NCBI GenBank assembly: GCA_934096585.1
Contig: CAKOMG010000007.1
Coordinates: forward strand, 57,571 to 121,570
Length of the DNA stretch: 64,000 bases
Source: an uncultured Bacilli bacterium
GTDB taxonomy: Bacteria > Bacillota_I > Bacilli_A > ML615J-28 > CAG-698
Direction of reading: 5' to 3'
A program made the position numbers and the translations under genes. The notes beneath the pieces were generated by a model that was given only the letters and a program-made list of their open reading frames with translations, was not told the origin of the DNA and made no database searches. Of the stretch, positions 25,853 through 34,480 are shown one piece after another (the stretch's first letter is position 1; every line of letters begins with the position of its first letter).

Positions 25853-26653
25853 ATGAAAATTTTTATTAGTGCCGATATTGAAGGGGTAAATGGAATAGTA
25901 AATTGGAGAGAAACAGAACCAGACTATCCAGAATATGATTATTTTAAACGCCAAATGACAGAGGAAGTTAAGAGGGCATGCATAGGAGCAAAAAAAGCTG
26001 GTGCCACTGAAATTTTAGTTAAAGATGCTCATGATACAGCTCGCAATATTATACCAAGCGAATTACCAGAATACGTTAAAATACATCGTGGATGGCAAGG
26101 AGCACCATGCTCAATGATGGCTGGACTTGATAGTTCATATGATGCTGTTATGTTCATTGGCTATCATAGCGCATCAAGATCAAGTGGAAATTCACTATCA
26201 CACACAATGAATGTGAGTAGACTTTTCCACGTTAAAATAAATGGTAAAATTGCTAGCGAATTTTACATTAATGCTTTATACGCAGCATATTTAAATGTTC
26301 CTGTTGCTTTTTTAAGTGGGGATGATCAACTTACAAAAAACGTTAAAGAAGAAAATGAGAACATTGTAACCGTATCAACAAAAGAAGGAGTATATGGGGC
26401 TTCTATATCAAGACATCCAAACATAACAAATAAAGAAATTGAGGATAATGTTTATACCGCTTTAACAAAGGATTTAAAAAATAATAAATTAATACTTCCA
26501 AGACATTTTGATATTGAAATTCAATATAAAAATCATATAGATGCTTATAATGCTTCGTTCTATCCTGGTTGTAAGTTATTGGGTAGTGATAAAGTTTTAT
26601 TTAGTTCTGATGATTATTATGAAGTATTAAGAATGTTTAAATTTTGTTTATAA
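25853..26653 (+). CDS. D-aminopeptidase DppA-like (M55 family)
   Basis: A 266-residue zinc peptidase. The metal-binding residues of the family can be seen: Asp8 and Glu10 in ADIEG, His60 in KDAHD, His105 in GYHS, and Glu136 in ASEFY. DppA enzymes form decamers and cut D-Ala-D-Ala dipeptides, often from peptidoglycan turnover. I take the ATG at 25853 because AGGAGG ends eight bases before it; two upstream in-frame ATGs at 25838 and 25847 fall on or beside that site. It is a single-gene unit with a terminator at 26704-26731. Confidence 0.92.
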   Translation: MKIFISADIEGVNGIVNWRETEPDYPEYDYFKRQMTEEVKRACIGAKKAGATEILVKDAHDTARNIIPSELPEYVKIHRGWQGAPCSMMAGLDSSYDAVMFIGYHSASRSSGNSLSHTMNVSRLFHVKINGKIASEFYINALYAAYLNVPVAFLSGDDQLTKNVKEENENIVTVSTKEGVYGASISRHPNITNKEIEDNVYTALTKDLKNNKLILPRHFDIEIQYKNHIDAYNASFYPGCKLLGSDKVLFSSDDYYEVLRMFKFCL

Positions 26654-26703
26654 TGAATACACATTAAATAACAATATAAACATATTTTATATATAAAACA
26701 AAA

Positions 26704-26731
26704 GGTTCTTACTTTTAAATTAGTAAGAGCC
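26704..26731 (+). terminator. Intrinsic terminator of the D-aminopeptidase gene
   Basis: GGTTCTTAC (26704-26712) pairs with GTAAGAGCC (26723-26731) with one G-U pair, followed by ATTTTTATT. Confidence 0.8.
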
Positions 26732-26742
26732 ATTTTTATTAA

Positions 26743-27134
26743 TTAGTCTTCTATAAGTAAAACATTAAAATCTATTCTTTCTCGATCATAGCTACACTCA
26801 ACTAGCTCATGATCATACCATGGAAGAATATAATCTCTATACACTTCTTCAAATAATTTTTTATCTTTTTTACTACGGTTCATAAATTCATTATAATTAT
26901 AAACTATTAGTAAAAAAGAGGTATAATCCAAGACTAACTCAATGCTTGTCATATTATCGACATGCTAATTTGCATCATATTCTAACCATTCAAGTTTAAA
27001 AAATTTAATAGCCAAATTAATATAATCATTCCAATTTTTAATTTTTTTCCGTCTAGTTCCACAATATAAGCATCTTTATATTTCTCTTTATATTTGCTTA
27101 CCTCATTAATTGATTTTTTTAGTATTTAATTCAT
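26743..27134 (-). pseudogene. Decayed barstar-like (ribonuclease inhibitor) gene
   Basis: On the minus strand the pieces IVELDGKK, KNWNDYINLAIKFF, YTSFLLIVYNYNEFM and RDYILPWYDHELVE follow in the order of the barstar family (LDGKxIKxWxD, then IIYNYxxFL, then ILPWWExE). The pieces are separated by a one-base deletion in an A-run (27042-27048) and by a TAG at 26965-26967; a further TAA blocks the only likely start at 27132-27134. The last 69 codons (26743-26952) still form an open frame. Barstar-like proteins inhibit secreted ribonucleases and act as immunity proteins. No toxin is next to it; the 289-residue gene upstream is unrelated. Confidence 0.75.
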
Positions 27135-27135
27135 T

Positions 27136-28005
27136 TTATTCACCATACAAATGGATTATTACTTCCCAATCAATGGCATACTCCATATCAATTTTTTTTA
27201 CAAGTTGTTTAATAACATCATCTTTTTTGTATTCTTCTAATCGAGCTTTTGTAACTTCTTTTTTTTCTTTATTTATATTTATGCTTGGATAATGTTTATC
27301 AATATTTTTCAAGTAATCAAACATTTGTTCATCATTTCTAAAATGTAATGTAAAGAATAGATAATCACATTGTTTCAATTCATAAGTATCAAGCATTGTG
27401 TCTTCTACCCGATCGCGCATAGGATAATAATCAATTTGAATATAGGGATATCCAAATTTTCTTAAAATGGCATCCATTATGCACATTTCTTCATGAAGAT
27501 CATTGATGTTAACAAAAAATGTTGGAAGGCTATAATAAAGATAATCTAAAGTTGTTGCTTCTTCAATACTTTTTGCACCATCACTTACAATTTTATTATG
27601 CAGATCATTTATAATCAAACCTATCTTTTCACATAATAATTTTTTAAAATCAGAAATAGTATATCCTTGATTTTCGCATTTAAACTGTATTATTTGTTCC
27701 CCAATATATCTTAAATACTTATTAAGATCAATATCATCAATGTCTCCGCGTAAAGCTTGGTATGTATCTTCCATTTTTGGGAAATCTATTCCATTAAATA
27801 TATATTTATTTAGTCCTTCTATAGCTACATTAAATTTATCATTTATATGAGTAATTTCATCTAGTTCTTCAAAACTCATAGTTTTTACCATATCTATAGC
27901 TTCTTTTATGGATTTATTATGATATCTAAATAAATAATACATATGGGCAATATGCCCTGCAGGTAAATCTTTATATTCATCTTCATATTTATATAAATAC
28001 TCCAT
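27136..28005 (-). CDS. Hypothetical protein, function unknown
   Basis: A 289-residue soluble protein, rich in Tyr, Asp and Ile, predicted mixed alpha/beta. I do not recognise a family or catalytic motif. It starts 13 bases after the stop of a PfkB-type kinase gene and probably shares the aspA-kinase transcript. Its end is directly followed by the barstar-like pseudogene. No signal peptide or membrane helix is present. Confidence 0.7.
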   Translation of the reverse strand: MEYLYKYEDEYKDLPAGHIAHMYYLFRYHNKSIKEAIDMVKTMSFEELDEITHINDKFNVAIEGLNKYIFNGIDFPKMEDTYQALRGDIDDIDLNKYLRYIGEQIIQFKCENQGYTISDFKKLLCEKIGLIINDLHNKIVSDGAKSIEEATTLDYLYYSLPTFFVNINDLHEEMCIMDAILRKFGYPYIQIDYYPMRDRVEDTMLDTYELKQCDYLFFTLHFRNDEQMFDYLKNIDKHYPSININKEKKEVTKARLEEYKKDDVIKQLVKKIDMEYAIDWEVIIHLYGE

Positions 28006-28018
28006 TAATATCCTCCAA

Positions 28019-28882
28019 CTATATTAAATTTTCAACATCATCTAACGTAGGTATTGCATTCATTACATATTTCTTTTGAACATGAAGACTTGCAATAGTA
28101 TTAGCAATCCTTGTGGCTTCTATTATTCCCTTTTCTTTAATAAACATTGCAATAGATGCACAAAATACATCTCCTGCTCCTGTTGTATCCACAACTCTAA
28201 CTTTATGTGATGCAATTTTTTCTATTTTTTCTTTAGTATAAACAATTGCACCCTTATCACCTAATGTAATGATAACATCTTGTTTTCTTGCCTCTATTTC
28301 CTTAAAATCAGCGCCAAATATCGCTTGTGCTTCAGTTTCGTTAGGGATTAGTAAGTTGATGTATGGTAACAAACTATTTATATTATACACGGATGGAGCG
28401 GGATTAAGTATTGTATATACATTATTGTCATATGCATATTTTAATGCTTCTTTTAATACTTCAAAAGGAATTTCTTCTTGTATTAATAAGATATCACTAT
28501 TTTTTATTTCATCATAAAATATATCTAAATCCGCTACTGTTAAAGTTGATTTTTCATCTTGATATACTGTTACTTCATTTTCTCCTTGGGCGTTTGTTAA
28601 GATAGTGGCAAGTGGAGTTACATCCTTATAGATAAAGAAGGTTTTTACACCTTCTTTTTGCATATATTGTTCGCATTCATGTCCGTCATTATCATCACCA
28701 ACACACGTTAAATACGATACTTCTGAACCAAGTCTTTTGCAAGCAATTGCTTGATTATATCCTTTTCCTCCTGGTTCAATATGTAATGATTTGGCTTTAA
28801 CTGTTTCTCCCTTTTTATGAAAGTCGTCAACTTCCATAAAAATGGATTTACCACTTAATCCAATAATTGCAACTTTTGTCAT
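28019..28882 (-). CDS. PfkB-family sugar kinase (ribokinase-like)
   Basis: A 287-residue kinase. The N-terminal signature GGKGYNQAIACKRLG (38-52) is that of ribokinases, and the C-terminal signature DTTGAGDVF holds the anion hole and catalytic base Asp238 (GAGD 235-238). The length is slightly short for ribokinase (about 300). It would phosphorylate ribose or a related sugar or nucleoside in the cytoplasm; the substrate is not certain. It lies 8 bases after aspA and 13 bases before a gene of unknown function. Confidence 0.87.
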   Translation of the reverse strand: MTKVAIIGLSGKSIFMEVDDFHKKGETVKAKSLHIEPGGKGYNQAIACKRLGSEVSYLTCVGDDNDGHECEQYMQKEGVKTFFIYKDVTPLATILTNAQGENEVTVYQDEKSTLTVADLDIFYDEIKNSDILLIQEEIPFEVLKEALKYAYDNNVYTILNPAPSVYNINSLLPYINLLIPNETEAQAIFGADFKEIEARKQDVIITLGDKGAIVYTKEKIEKIASHKVRVVDTTGAGDVFCASIAMFIKEKGIIEATRIANTIASLHVQKKYVMNAIPTLDDVENLI

Positions 28883-28890
28883 ATTTCACC

Positions 28891-30237
28891 TTAATAGTTC
28901 ATAAGTTTGTTTAGCTCTTCCAATGTCATATATTTATGGTCAAGTAAAACTGCAATAATTGTTTTATTTTCTTTTCCGGCGAAGTCAACTATTTCACGGC
29001 ATTTTTCATATCCCCACTTTGGTTGTAAAAGTGCTAAAATACCTGATTCTAATGACATAATATCTTTTACGCCATTTACTTCTAATCCATCTAAACATTC
29101 TTCTCGTAATGTTCTAATAGCACGGCGAACAAAGTTCAAGTTTTCAAATAAGCATGCAAATATAATTGGCATATTTGTATTAAATTCCATATCACCAGCT
29201 GCGACACTTCTAGAAATAGTTAAGTCATTTCCTTCAACATAGTATACTACTTGAACTAACATTTCTGGTATAACTGGATTTACTTTACCAGGGTTCATAA
29301 CTGAACCAGCAATAATTTCTGGTAAGGATACACTGTTATAACAACACGACATTAATCTTAAGTCATTGGCATTCTTATGAATATTTAAAGCAAAATTAAT
29401 AACTGTCTTTGATAATAAAGAAAAACTATTGATGTTTCTTGTGTTATCAACTAAATCCTTAGCTTTATAGAATGGTTCACCAGAAAAATCATTTATATAT
29501 TTCACAATTTTTAAGCGATATTTAGGATCAGCACTAACTCCAGTTCCGACTAATGTTCCTCCCATATTAATTTCATATAACAAATTCATAGCTTCTTCAA
29601 TAACATTCATATCTCTTTCAACACTTATGCGTATTGCTTTAAATATTTGCCCAAAGGTTATTAAAACACCATCTTGTAAATGAGTTTTACTTACTGTTAC
29701 AACATCTCCATATTTACTTTCTAATTCCTTATAACAGTTTGCCAGTTTTTTCATTTCAACTAATAGTTTTTTAGTTAATTTGATGGTAGCAATTTTACCA
29801 GCTGTTGGAATTACATCGTTTGTGGATTGAGATAAATTGACATGATCAATGGGATGAACGAAATTATATTCGCCTTTTTCTCCACCTAACATTTCATTAG
29901 CACGATTAGCGATGACTTCGTTAGCGTTCATATTAATGCTCGTTCCAGCACCACCTTGAATTAAATCGGTAATAAATTGACCATGTAGTCTTCCATTAAT
30001 TATTTCATCACAGGCAAGGCATATGGTATCACTTACTTTTTTATCTAATAAGCCAGCATCATAATTAGCTTTTGCGGCAGCTTTTTTAATGATTGCTAAG
30101 GCCTTGATCATATGTCTACATATCGGTCTTTTAACAATGTCAAAATTTTCTTTTGATCTTAATGATTGTATTCCATAATAGGCTTCTTTAGGAACTTCCT
30201 TTTCGCCTAATTCATCTTTTTCAATTCTTACTTTCAT
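28891..30237 (-). CDS. aspA: Aspartate ammonia-lyase
   Basis: A 448-residue member of the aspartase/fumarase superfamily, which deaminates aspartate to fumarate. The motifs GGAGTSINMNANEV (95-108) and HVNLSQSTND (132-141) bind substrate, and the flexible signature loop GSVMNPGKVNP (311-321) carries the catalytic serine. The start RIEKDELGEKEVP and the VIPEMLVQV after the loop favour aspartase over fumarase. Length is close to the usual 460-470. It is the first gene of the unit with the sugar kinase; a fumarase function cannot be excluded. Confidence 0.87.
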   Translation of the reverse strand: MKVRIEKDELGEKEVPKEAYYGIQSLRSKENFDIVKRPICRHMIKALAIIKKAAAKANYDAGLLDKKVSDTICLACDEIINGRLHGQFITDLIQGGAGTSINMNANEVIANRANEMLGGEKGEYNFVHPIDHVNLSQSTNDVIPTAGKIATIKLTKKLLVEMKKLANCYKELESKYGDVVTVSKTHLQDGVLITFGQIFKAIRISVERDMNVIEEAMNLLYEINMGGTLVGTGVSADPKYRLKIVKYINDFSGEPFYKAKDLVDNTRNINSFSLLSKTVINFALNIHKNANDLRLMSCCYNSVSLPEIIAGSVMNPGKVNPVIPEMLVQVVYYVEGNDLTISRSVAAGDMEFNTNMPIIFACLFENLNFVRRAIRTLREECLDGLEVNGVKDIMSLESGILALLQPKWGYEKCREIVDFAGKENKTIIAVLLDHKYMTLEELNKLMNY

Positions 30238-30338
30238 ATTTAACCTCTTTTTCTATATATTATCATATTTTATATCTTTTTTAAAGATTTATTTGAATAT
30301 TATTTAGTTTTTTGAATAAATTGTATTGAGGTAATTAT

Positions 30339-31586
30339 ATGAAAGTACAAATAAGAACAAAAGAATATCATAGTAATACAATTAAAATTAGTGGATCTAA
30401 AAATAGTGCTTTGCCTATTATTGCGGCAGCTTTATTATGTGATGAAGATGTGACAATTAGAAACATTCCTAATATTAGTGATATCAAAACTTTAATATCT
30501 ATAATTAAAGGATTAAATTGCGATATCAGTTTTTTAGATAACACTATTTATATTAAAAAAAATGTTTTAAAATATAAAAAATTAAAAGATAAGAATATAA
30601 CTAAACTTAGAGGTTCTTATTATTTACTTGGAAGTTTAATTGGTTTAAAAAACGATATTAATTTGTCTTGCCTATATCCTGGAGGCTGTAAATTTGGAAA
30701 AAGACCTATAAACTATCATTTAAATGCCTTTAAACAAATGAATTTAAAAGTAAAAACAATTGGTAGAAAAATAATAATAAAAGGTAATAAGAAAGTAGTT
30801 AATCATCATTTAGAGTATCCATCAATTGGGACAACTATTAATATTATTCTTGCATCTTCTAAAGCTACTGGTAAAACTATTATTTATAATGCCGCTATAG
30901 AGCCAGAAGTAATTGATGTGTGTAACTTTATCAATAGTATGGGTGGCAATATTAATGTTAAAGAAAGTAGAGAAATAGAAATTGATGGTGTTAGCTATCT
31001 TCATTCCACAAACTATAAAATTATTAGTGATAGAATTGAAGCAGGAACGTTTTTAATTTTAGGCGCCTTACATAAAGGTATCAAAATAACAAATATCGAA
31101 ACACACATGCTTACGCCAGTTACGGATATATTATATACAGTTGGCTGTAATTTAATCATAAATAAAAAGAGCATCATTTTAAAAAATGATACATCTTTAA
31201 AACCTTTTAATTTAGAACTTAATCCATATCCTTCTTTTCCAACCGACTTAGGACCATTAATGTGTGTACTGGCATCTAAAATATCAGGTACTTCAACTAT
31301 TATTGATAATATATATCCTGATAGATTATCCCATATTCTTGAACTTCAAAAATTAAACATCAATATTAAATCAACAAACAATATTATAAATATCACTGGA
31401 ATTAATAAAATTAAAAATACTGAAGTTACTGCTCACGACTTAAGATGTGCAGCAGCTTTAATTCTTGCAGCTTCTCTTTCCTCTTCTTTTTCAACAATAT
31501 ATCATATTGAACATCTATTTAGAGGATATGAAGATATCAAACAAAAACTAAATAGCTTGGGCATTGACTTTATAATTGGTATTTAA
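30339..31586 (+). CDS. murA: UDP-N-acetylglucosamine 1-carboxyvinyltransferase
   Basis: A 415-residue MurA, the first committed enzyme of peptidoglycan precursor synthesis, which transfers enolpyruvate to UDP-GlcNAc. The N-terminal SGSKNSALP holds the conserved Lys-Asn pair, and the active-site cysteine is Cys117 in PGGCKFGKRP, so fosfomycin sensitivity would be expected. The C-terminal part has the usual EHLFRGYE segment. A GAGG ribosome site precedes the ATG. The 3' end overlaps the end of a convergent gene by 39 bases. Confidence 0.93.
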   Translation: MKVQIRTKEYHSNTIKISGSKNSALPIIAAALLCDEDVTIRNIPNISDIKTLISIIKGLNCDISFLDNTIYIKKNVLKYKKLKDKNITKLRGSYYLLGSLIGLKNDINLSCLYPGGCKFGKRPINYHLNAFKQMNLKVKTIGRKIIIKGNKKVVNHHLEYPSIGTTINIILASSKATGKTIIYNAAIEPEVIDVCNFINSMGGNINVKESREIEIDGVSYLHSTNYKIISDRIEAGTFLILGALHKGIKITNIETHMLTPVTDILYTVGCNLIINKKSIILKNDTSLKPFNLELNPYPSFPTDLGPLMCVLASKISGTSTIIDNIYPDRLSHILELQKLNINIKSTNNIINITGINKIKNTEVTAHDLRCAAALILAASLSSSFSTIYHIEHLFRGYEDIKQKLNSLGIDFIIGI

Positions 31587-32294
31587 TTTACTTATTAAAA
31601 TAATTCCAAAAAAGATATTTTTTAATTCCATTCCTTTAGCATCAAACACGATATGATTTGATGCTTTTTTTAATTCTAAATATCTTGGTATAATTTGTAA
31701 TTTTAATTCTTTTAAAAAGTCTCTTTTTTCTATTTCAGAATCAAATAAAATAACATTGTTTTTACACTTATTTATTTTCGATGTATCAATCATTTCTACG
31801 CTTTTAAAATTATATTCTTTTTTATACCATTTCTTTTTAGTCATAAAAATTTCTTCATTTTTAGTTACAATGCCTAATGACTTACTTTCTATTCCCAATG
31901 AGTTCATAAAATCTATAGTTTTTTTAATATTAGTGAGTTGAGTTGCTTTATTATCAATCAAAAATACACTTTTATATAATACCCCATAATTAATCAAATG
32001 AAAAGTGCATTCAACATTTAAAATACTTTCGATTTGTTTATTAATATTGTCGTATATTATAGCACTAACTAAATTTAATCCTTTATATTCCTTAATTTTT
32101 TTAAAAACAATTGCATCATTTTCACAATCTATTATTGTTAATAAATCAGTATTTAAATTTATTTGTTTGCACAACATTTTTAATTCTTTTAAATTGCCAA
32201 AAATTATAATATTAACAAGCTTAATCATTGTGGCATTATAGATAGCCTTCAACATATTGGAACTTTTTGGATTAATGACAATTACTTTATTCAT
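31548..32294 (-). CDS. Phosphate acetyl/butyryltransferase-like protein, divergent
   Basis: A 248-residue protein whose order of segments resembles phosphotransacylases (PTA/PTB family): an N-terminal Rossmann-like strand, a NIIIFGNLKELK stretch, then VFLIDNKATQL followed by an LGI segment with strand SLGIVTKNE. The residues known to bind the acyl phosphate are not clear, and the length is short (about 300 is usual), so it may be a degenerate relative. It is convergent with murA and the two reading frames overlap by 39 bases with no terminator between them. Confidence 0.45.
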   Translation of the reverse strand: MNKVIVINPKSSNMLKAIYNATMIKLVNIIIFGNLKELKMLCKQINLNTDLLTIIDCENDAIVFKKIKEYKGLNLVSAIIYDNINKQIESILNVECTFHLINYGVLYKSVFLIDNKATQLTNIKKTIDFMNSLGIESKSLGIVTKNEEIFMTKKKWYKKEYNFKSVEMIDTSKINKCKNNVILFDSEIEKRDFLKELKLQIIPRYLELKKASNHIVFDAKGMELKNIFFGIILISKLNTNYKVNAQAI

Positions 32295-32422
32295 TTTTTA
32301 CACCTCTCATTTATTATATATTAATAAATTAAGGAATATTGTAAAAAAATGGAAACAAAAAAAGTTATTTTGTAACTATTTTAAAAAGTATATATCTTTT
32401 TATAAGATTGCACTCAATAATA

Positions 32423-32457
32423 AAAGATAAGAATAGATCTTATCTACTCTTATCTTT
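32423..32457 (-). terminator. Intrinsic terminator after the immunity gene pair
   Basis: AAAGATAAGA (32423-32432) and TCTTATCTTT (32448-32457), a perfect 10-bp stem with a 15-base loop, overlapping the stop at 32456. T-rich on the minus strand after the stem. Confidence 0.7.
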
Positions 32458-33445
32458 ATTTAGTATAAATCATTTTCTTTGATGTTTTAATATTATATTC
32501 TTCTTTATACTTCTTTAAATATTCTAATGAATTAGGTTTAGTTAAATCATCATGAGGATTCATAAAATGATTTTGTGTACATATAAAGTCTATTCCTCCA
32601 TTTACTATTGGAGCTAAATACTTTTCATATACCTCTTCTAAATGTTTTTGTAATGTATCTATTATATATTCTTCAGGTTCAAAATATGATATACGAATAT
32701 TTGTATACATTGCCCAATCTTCAGAAACTGTATTATTTATATCTGTATCTCTTAATCCTTTAATTATATAACAGAATTCATAATATTGTAAATCACTATA
32801 GCTTGAACGATTAATATAAACTACTAAATACATATCATCTCTTTCATATATACATTCAGGACCATAAAACCATTTTCTACTTACATCAAATCCCTTTTCT
32901 TCTAAAAAAGCTTTTATATAGTTTATTAATATTTTCTTTTCCATTCCTATATTTTCTTGTTTTCCATATATTCTTTCTTTTGATGTCTTGATTTTATGTT
33001 CTTTTTTATATTTCTTTAAATACTCTATTGTTTCTTTTCTTATTCTTTCTTCTTTTGGTTTCATATAATGTTTTTGTTTACATATATATTCTAACCCTTC
33101 ATTCATGATTGGTTTTAAGTATTTATTATATATTGAATCTAATTCTTCTTGTATTGTTTCTTCTGTATATTTCTCTGATTCAAAGTATCCTATTCTTATT
33201 GGTCCATACATTGCATAGTCTTGTAATTTTATATTATTTATATCTATTTTTTTTATTCCTTTGATTATATAATTGTATTCAAAGTATTGTGATTTTGTTG
33301 CTGTTGAAGAATTGATAAATACAATTAAATATATATCTTCTCTTTCATATATACATCTTGTTCCTAAATAGCCTTTTATATTTACATTATATCCTTTATC
33401 ATTTAGATAACTTTTAATATATTTTATTAATCGTTTATTTTCCAT
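32456..33445 (-). CDS. Probable Rhs immunity protein, second tandem copy
   Basis: A 329-residue protein with two homologous halves (about 1-165 and 167-329). Each half has the pattern YIK-x-YLNDKGYxV, then CIYEREDIYLIVFIN, then QYFEYNYIIKG, then AMYGPIRIGYFE and a C-terminal helix. No family function is known to me. The neighbouring copy (33469-34458) is identical to about residue 291 and then differs at six positions. It lies directly downstream of an Rhs toxin tip, which is the typical place of an immunity gene. It has an AAGGAAGGA ribosome site that was duplicated with the gene. Confidence 0.7.
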   Translation of the reverse strand: MENKRLIKYIKSYLNDKGYNVNIKGYLGTRCIYEREDIYLIVFINSSTATKSQYFEYNYIIKGIKKIDINNIKLQDYAMYGPIRIGYFESEKYTEETIQEELDSIYNKYLKPIMNEGLEYICKQKHYMKPKEERIRKETIEYLKKYKKEHKIKTSKERIYGKQENIGMEKKILINYIKAFLEEKGFDVSRKWFYGPECIYERDDMYLVVYINRSSYSDLQYYEFCYIIKGLRDTDINNTVSEDWAMYTNIRISYFEPEEYIIDTLQKHLEEVYEKYLAPIVNGGIDFICTQNHFMNPHDDLTKPNSLEYLKKYKEEYNIKTSKKMIYTK

Positions 33446-33467
33446 TTTAATCCTTCCTTTGTTAATA
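32456..33467. repeat. Direct repeat, left copy (period 1013 bp)
   Basis: Includes the whole immunity gene plus its ribosome site up to GTTAATA at 33461-33467. It matches 33469-34480 at an offset of 1013 bp. I count seven differences by eye, all within the first 125 bases, which encode the C-terminus. Confidence 0.9.
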
Positions 33468-33468
33468 C

Positions 33469-34458
33469 TTACTTAATATAAATCATTTTCTTTGATGTCT
33501 TAATATTATGTTCTTCTTTATACTTCTTTAAATATTCTAATGAATTAGGTCTAATTAAATCATCATGAGGTTTCATAAAATGTTTTTGTGTACATATAAA
33601 GTCTATTCCTCCATTTACTATTGGAGCTAAATACTTTTCATATACCTCTTCTAAATGTTTTTGTAATGTATCTATTATATATTCTTCAGGTTCAAAATAT
33701 GATATACGAATATTTGTATACATTGCCCAATCTTCAGAAACTGTATTATTTATATCTGTATCTCTTAATCCTTTAATTATATAACAGAATTCATAATATT
33801 GTAAATCACTATAGCTTGAACGATTAATATAAACTACTAAATACATATCATCTCTTTCATATATACATTCAGGACCATAAAACCATTTTCTACTTACATC
33901 AAATCCCTTTTCTTCTAAAAAAGCTTTTATATAGTTTATTAATATTTTCTTTTCCATTCCTATATTTTCTTGTTTTCCATATATTCTTTCTTTTGATGTC
34001 TTGATTTTATGTTCTTTTTTATATTTCTTTAAATACTCTATTGTTTCTTTTCTTATTCTTTCTTCTTTTGGTTTCATATAATGTTTTTGTTTACATATAT
34101 ATTCTAACCCTTCATTCATGATTGGTTTTAAGTATTTATTATATATTGAATCTAATTCTTCTTGTATTGTTTCTTCTGTATATTTCTCTGATTCAAAGTA
34201 TCCTATTCTTATTGGTCCATACATTGCATAGTCTTGTAATTTTATATTATTTATATCTATTTTTTTTATTCCTTTGATTATATAATTGTATTCAAAGTAT
34301 TGTGATTTTGTTGCTGTTGAAGAATTGATAAATACAATTAAATATATATCTTCTCTTTCATATATACATCTTGTTCCTAAATAGCCTTTTATATTTACAT
34401 TATATCCTTTATCATTTAGATAACTTTTAATATATTTTATTAATCGTTTATTTTCCAT
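33469..34458 (-). CDS. Probable Rhs immunity protein, first tandem copy
   Basis: A 329-residue protein, nearly identical to the copy at 32456-33445. It is the closer copy to the Rhs tip: its ATG lies 16 bases after the Rhs stop codon, with AAGGAAGGA between them, so it is likely translated from the Rhs transcript. The two internal halves are old repeats with moderate identity. The last 40 residues differ between copies (for example Lys instead of Asn twice, Ile instead of Thr twice). The pairing with the toxin is inferred from position and duplication; the protein itself has no motif of known function. Confidence 0.72.
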   Translation of the reverse strand: MENKRLIKYIKSYLNDKGYNVNIKGYLGTRCIYEREDIYLIVFINSSTATKSQYFEYNYIIKGIKKIDINNIKLQDYAMYGPIRIGYFESEKYTEETIQEELDSIYNKYLKPIMNEGLEYICKQKHYMKPKEERIRKETIEYLKKYKKEHKIKTSKERIYGKQENIGMEKKILINYIKAFLEEKGFDVSRKWFYGPECIYERDDMYLVVYINRSSYSDLQYYEFCYIIKGLRDTDINNTVSEDWAMYTNIRISYFEPEEYIIDTLQKHLEEVYEKYLAPIVNGGIDFICTQKHFMKPHDDLIRPNSLEYLKKYKEEHNIKTSKKMIYIK

Positions 34459-34480
34459 TTTAATCCTTCCTTTGTTAATA
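33469..34480. repeat. Direct repeat, right copy (period 1013 bp)
   Basis: Second copy of the 1013-bp unit. Its right end includes the last codon and stop of the Rhs gene (TATTAA), so the duplicated segment began at the very end of that gene. Confidence 0.9.

Noticed and set aside
28907..29242. A 111-residue plus-strand frame
   Set aside because: It is the antisense shadow of aspA, whose conserved motifs lie on the other strand.
28891..30237. Fumarase FumC instead of aspartase
   Set aside because: The N-terminal GEKEVP and the VIPE after the signature loop are closer to aspartase, although the choice is not fully certain.
32456..34480. Mobile element as cause of the long direct repeats
   Set aside because: The repeats carry only the immunity gene and its ribosome site. 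No transposase, inverted ends or target duplications were seen, so simple tandem duplication fits better.
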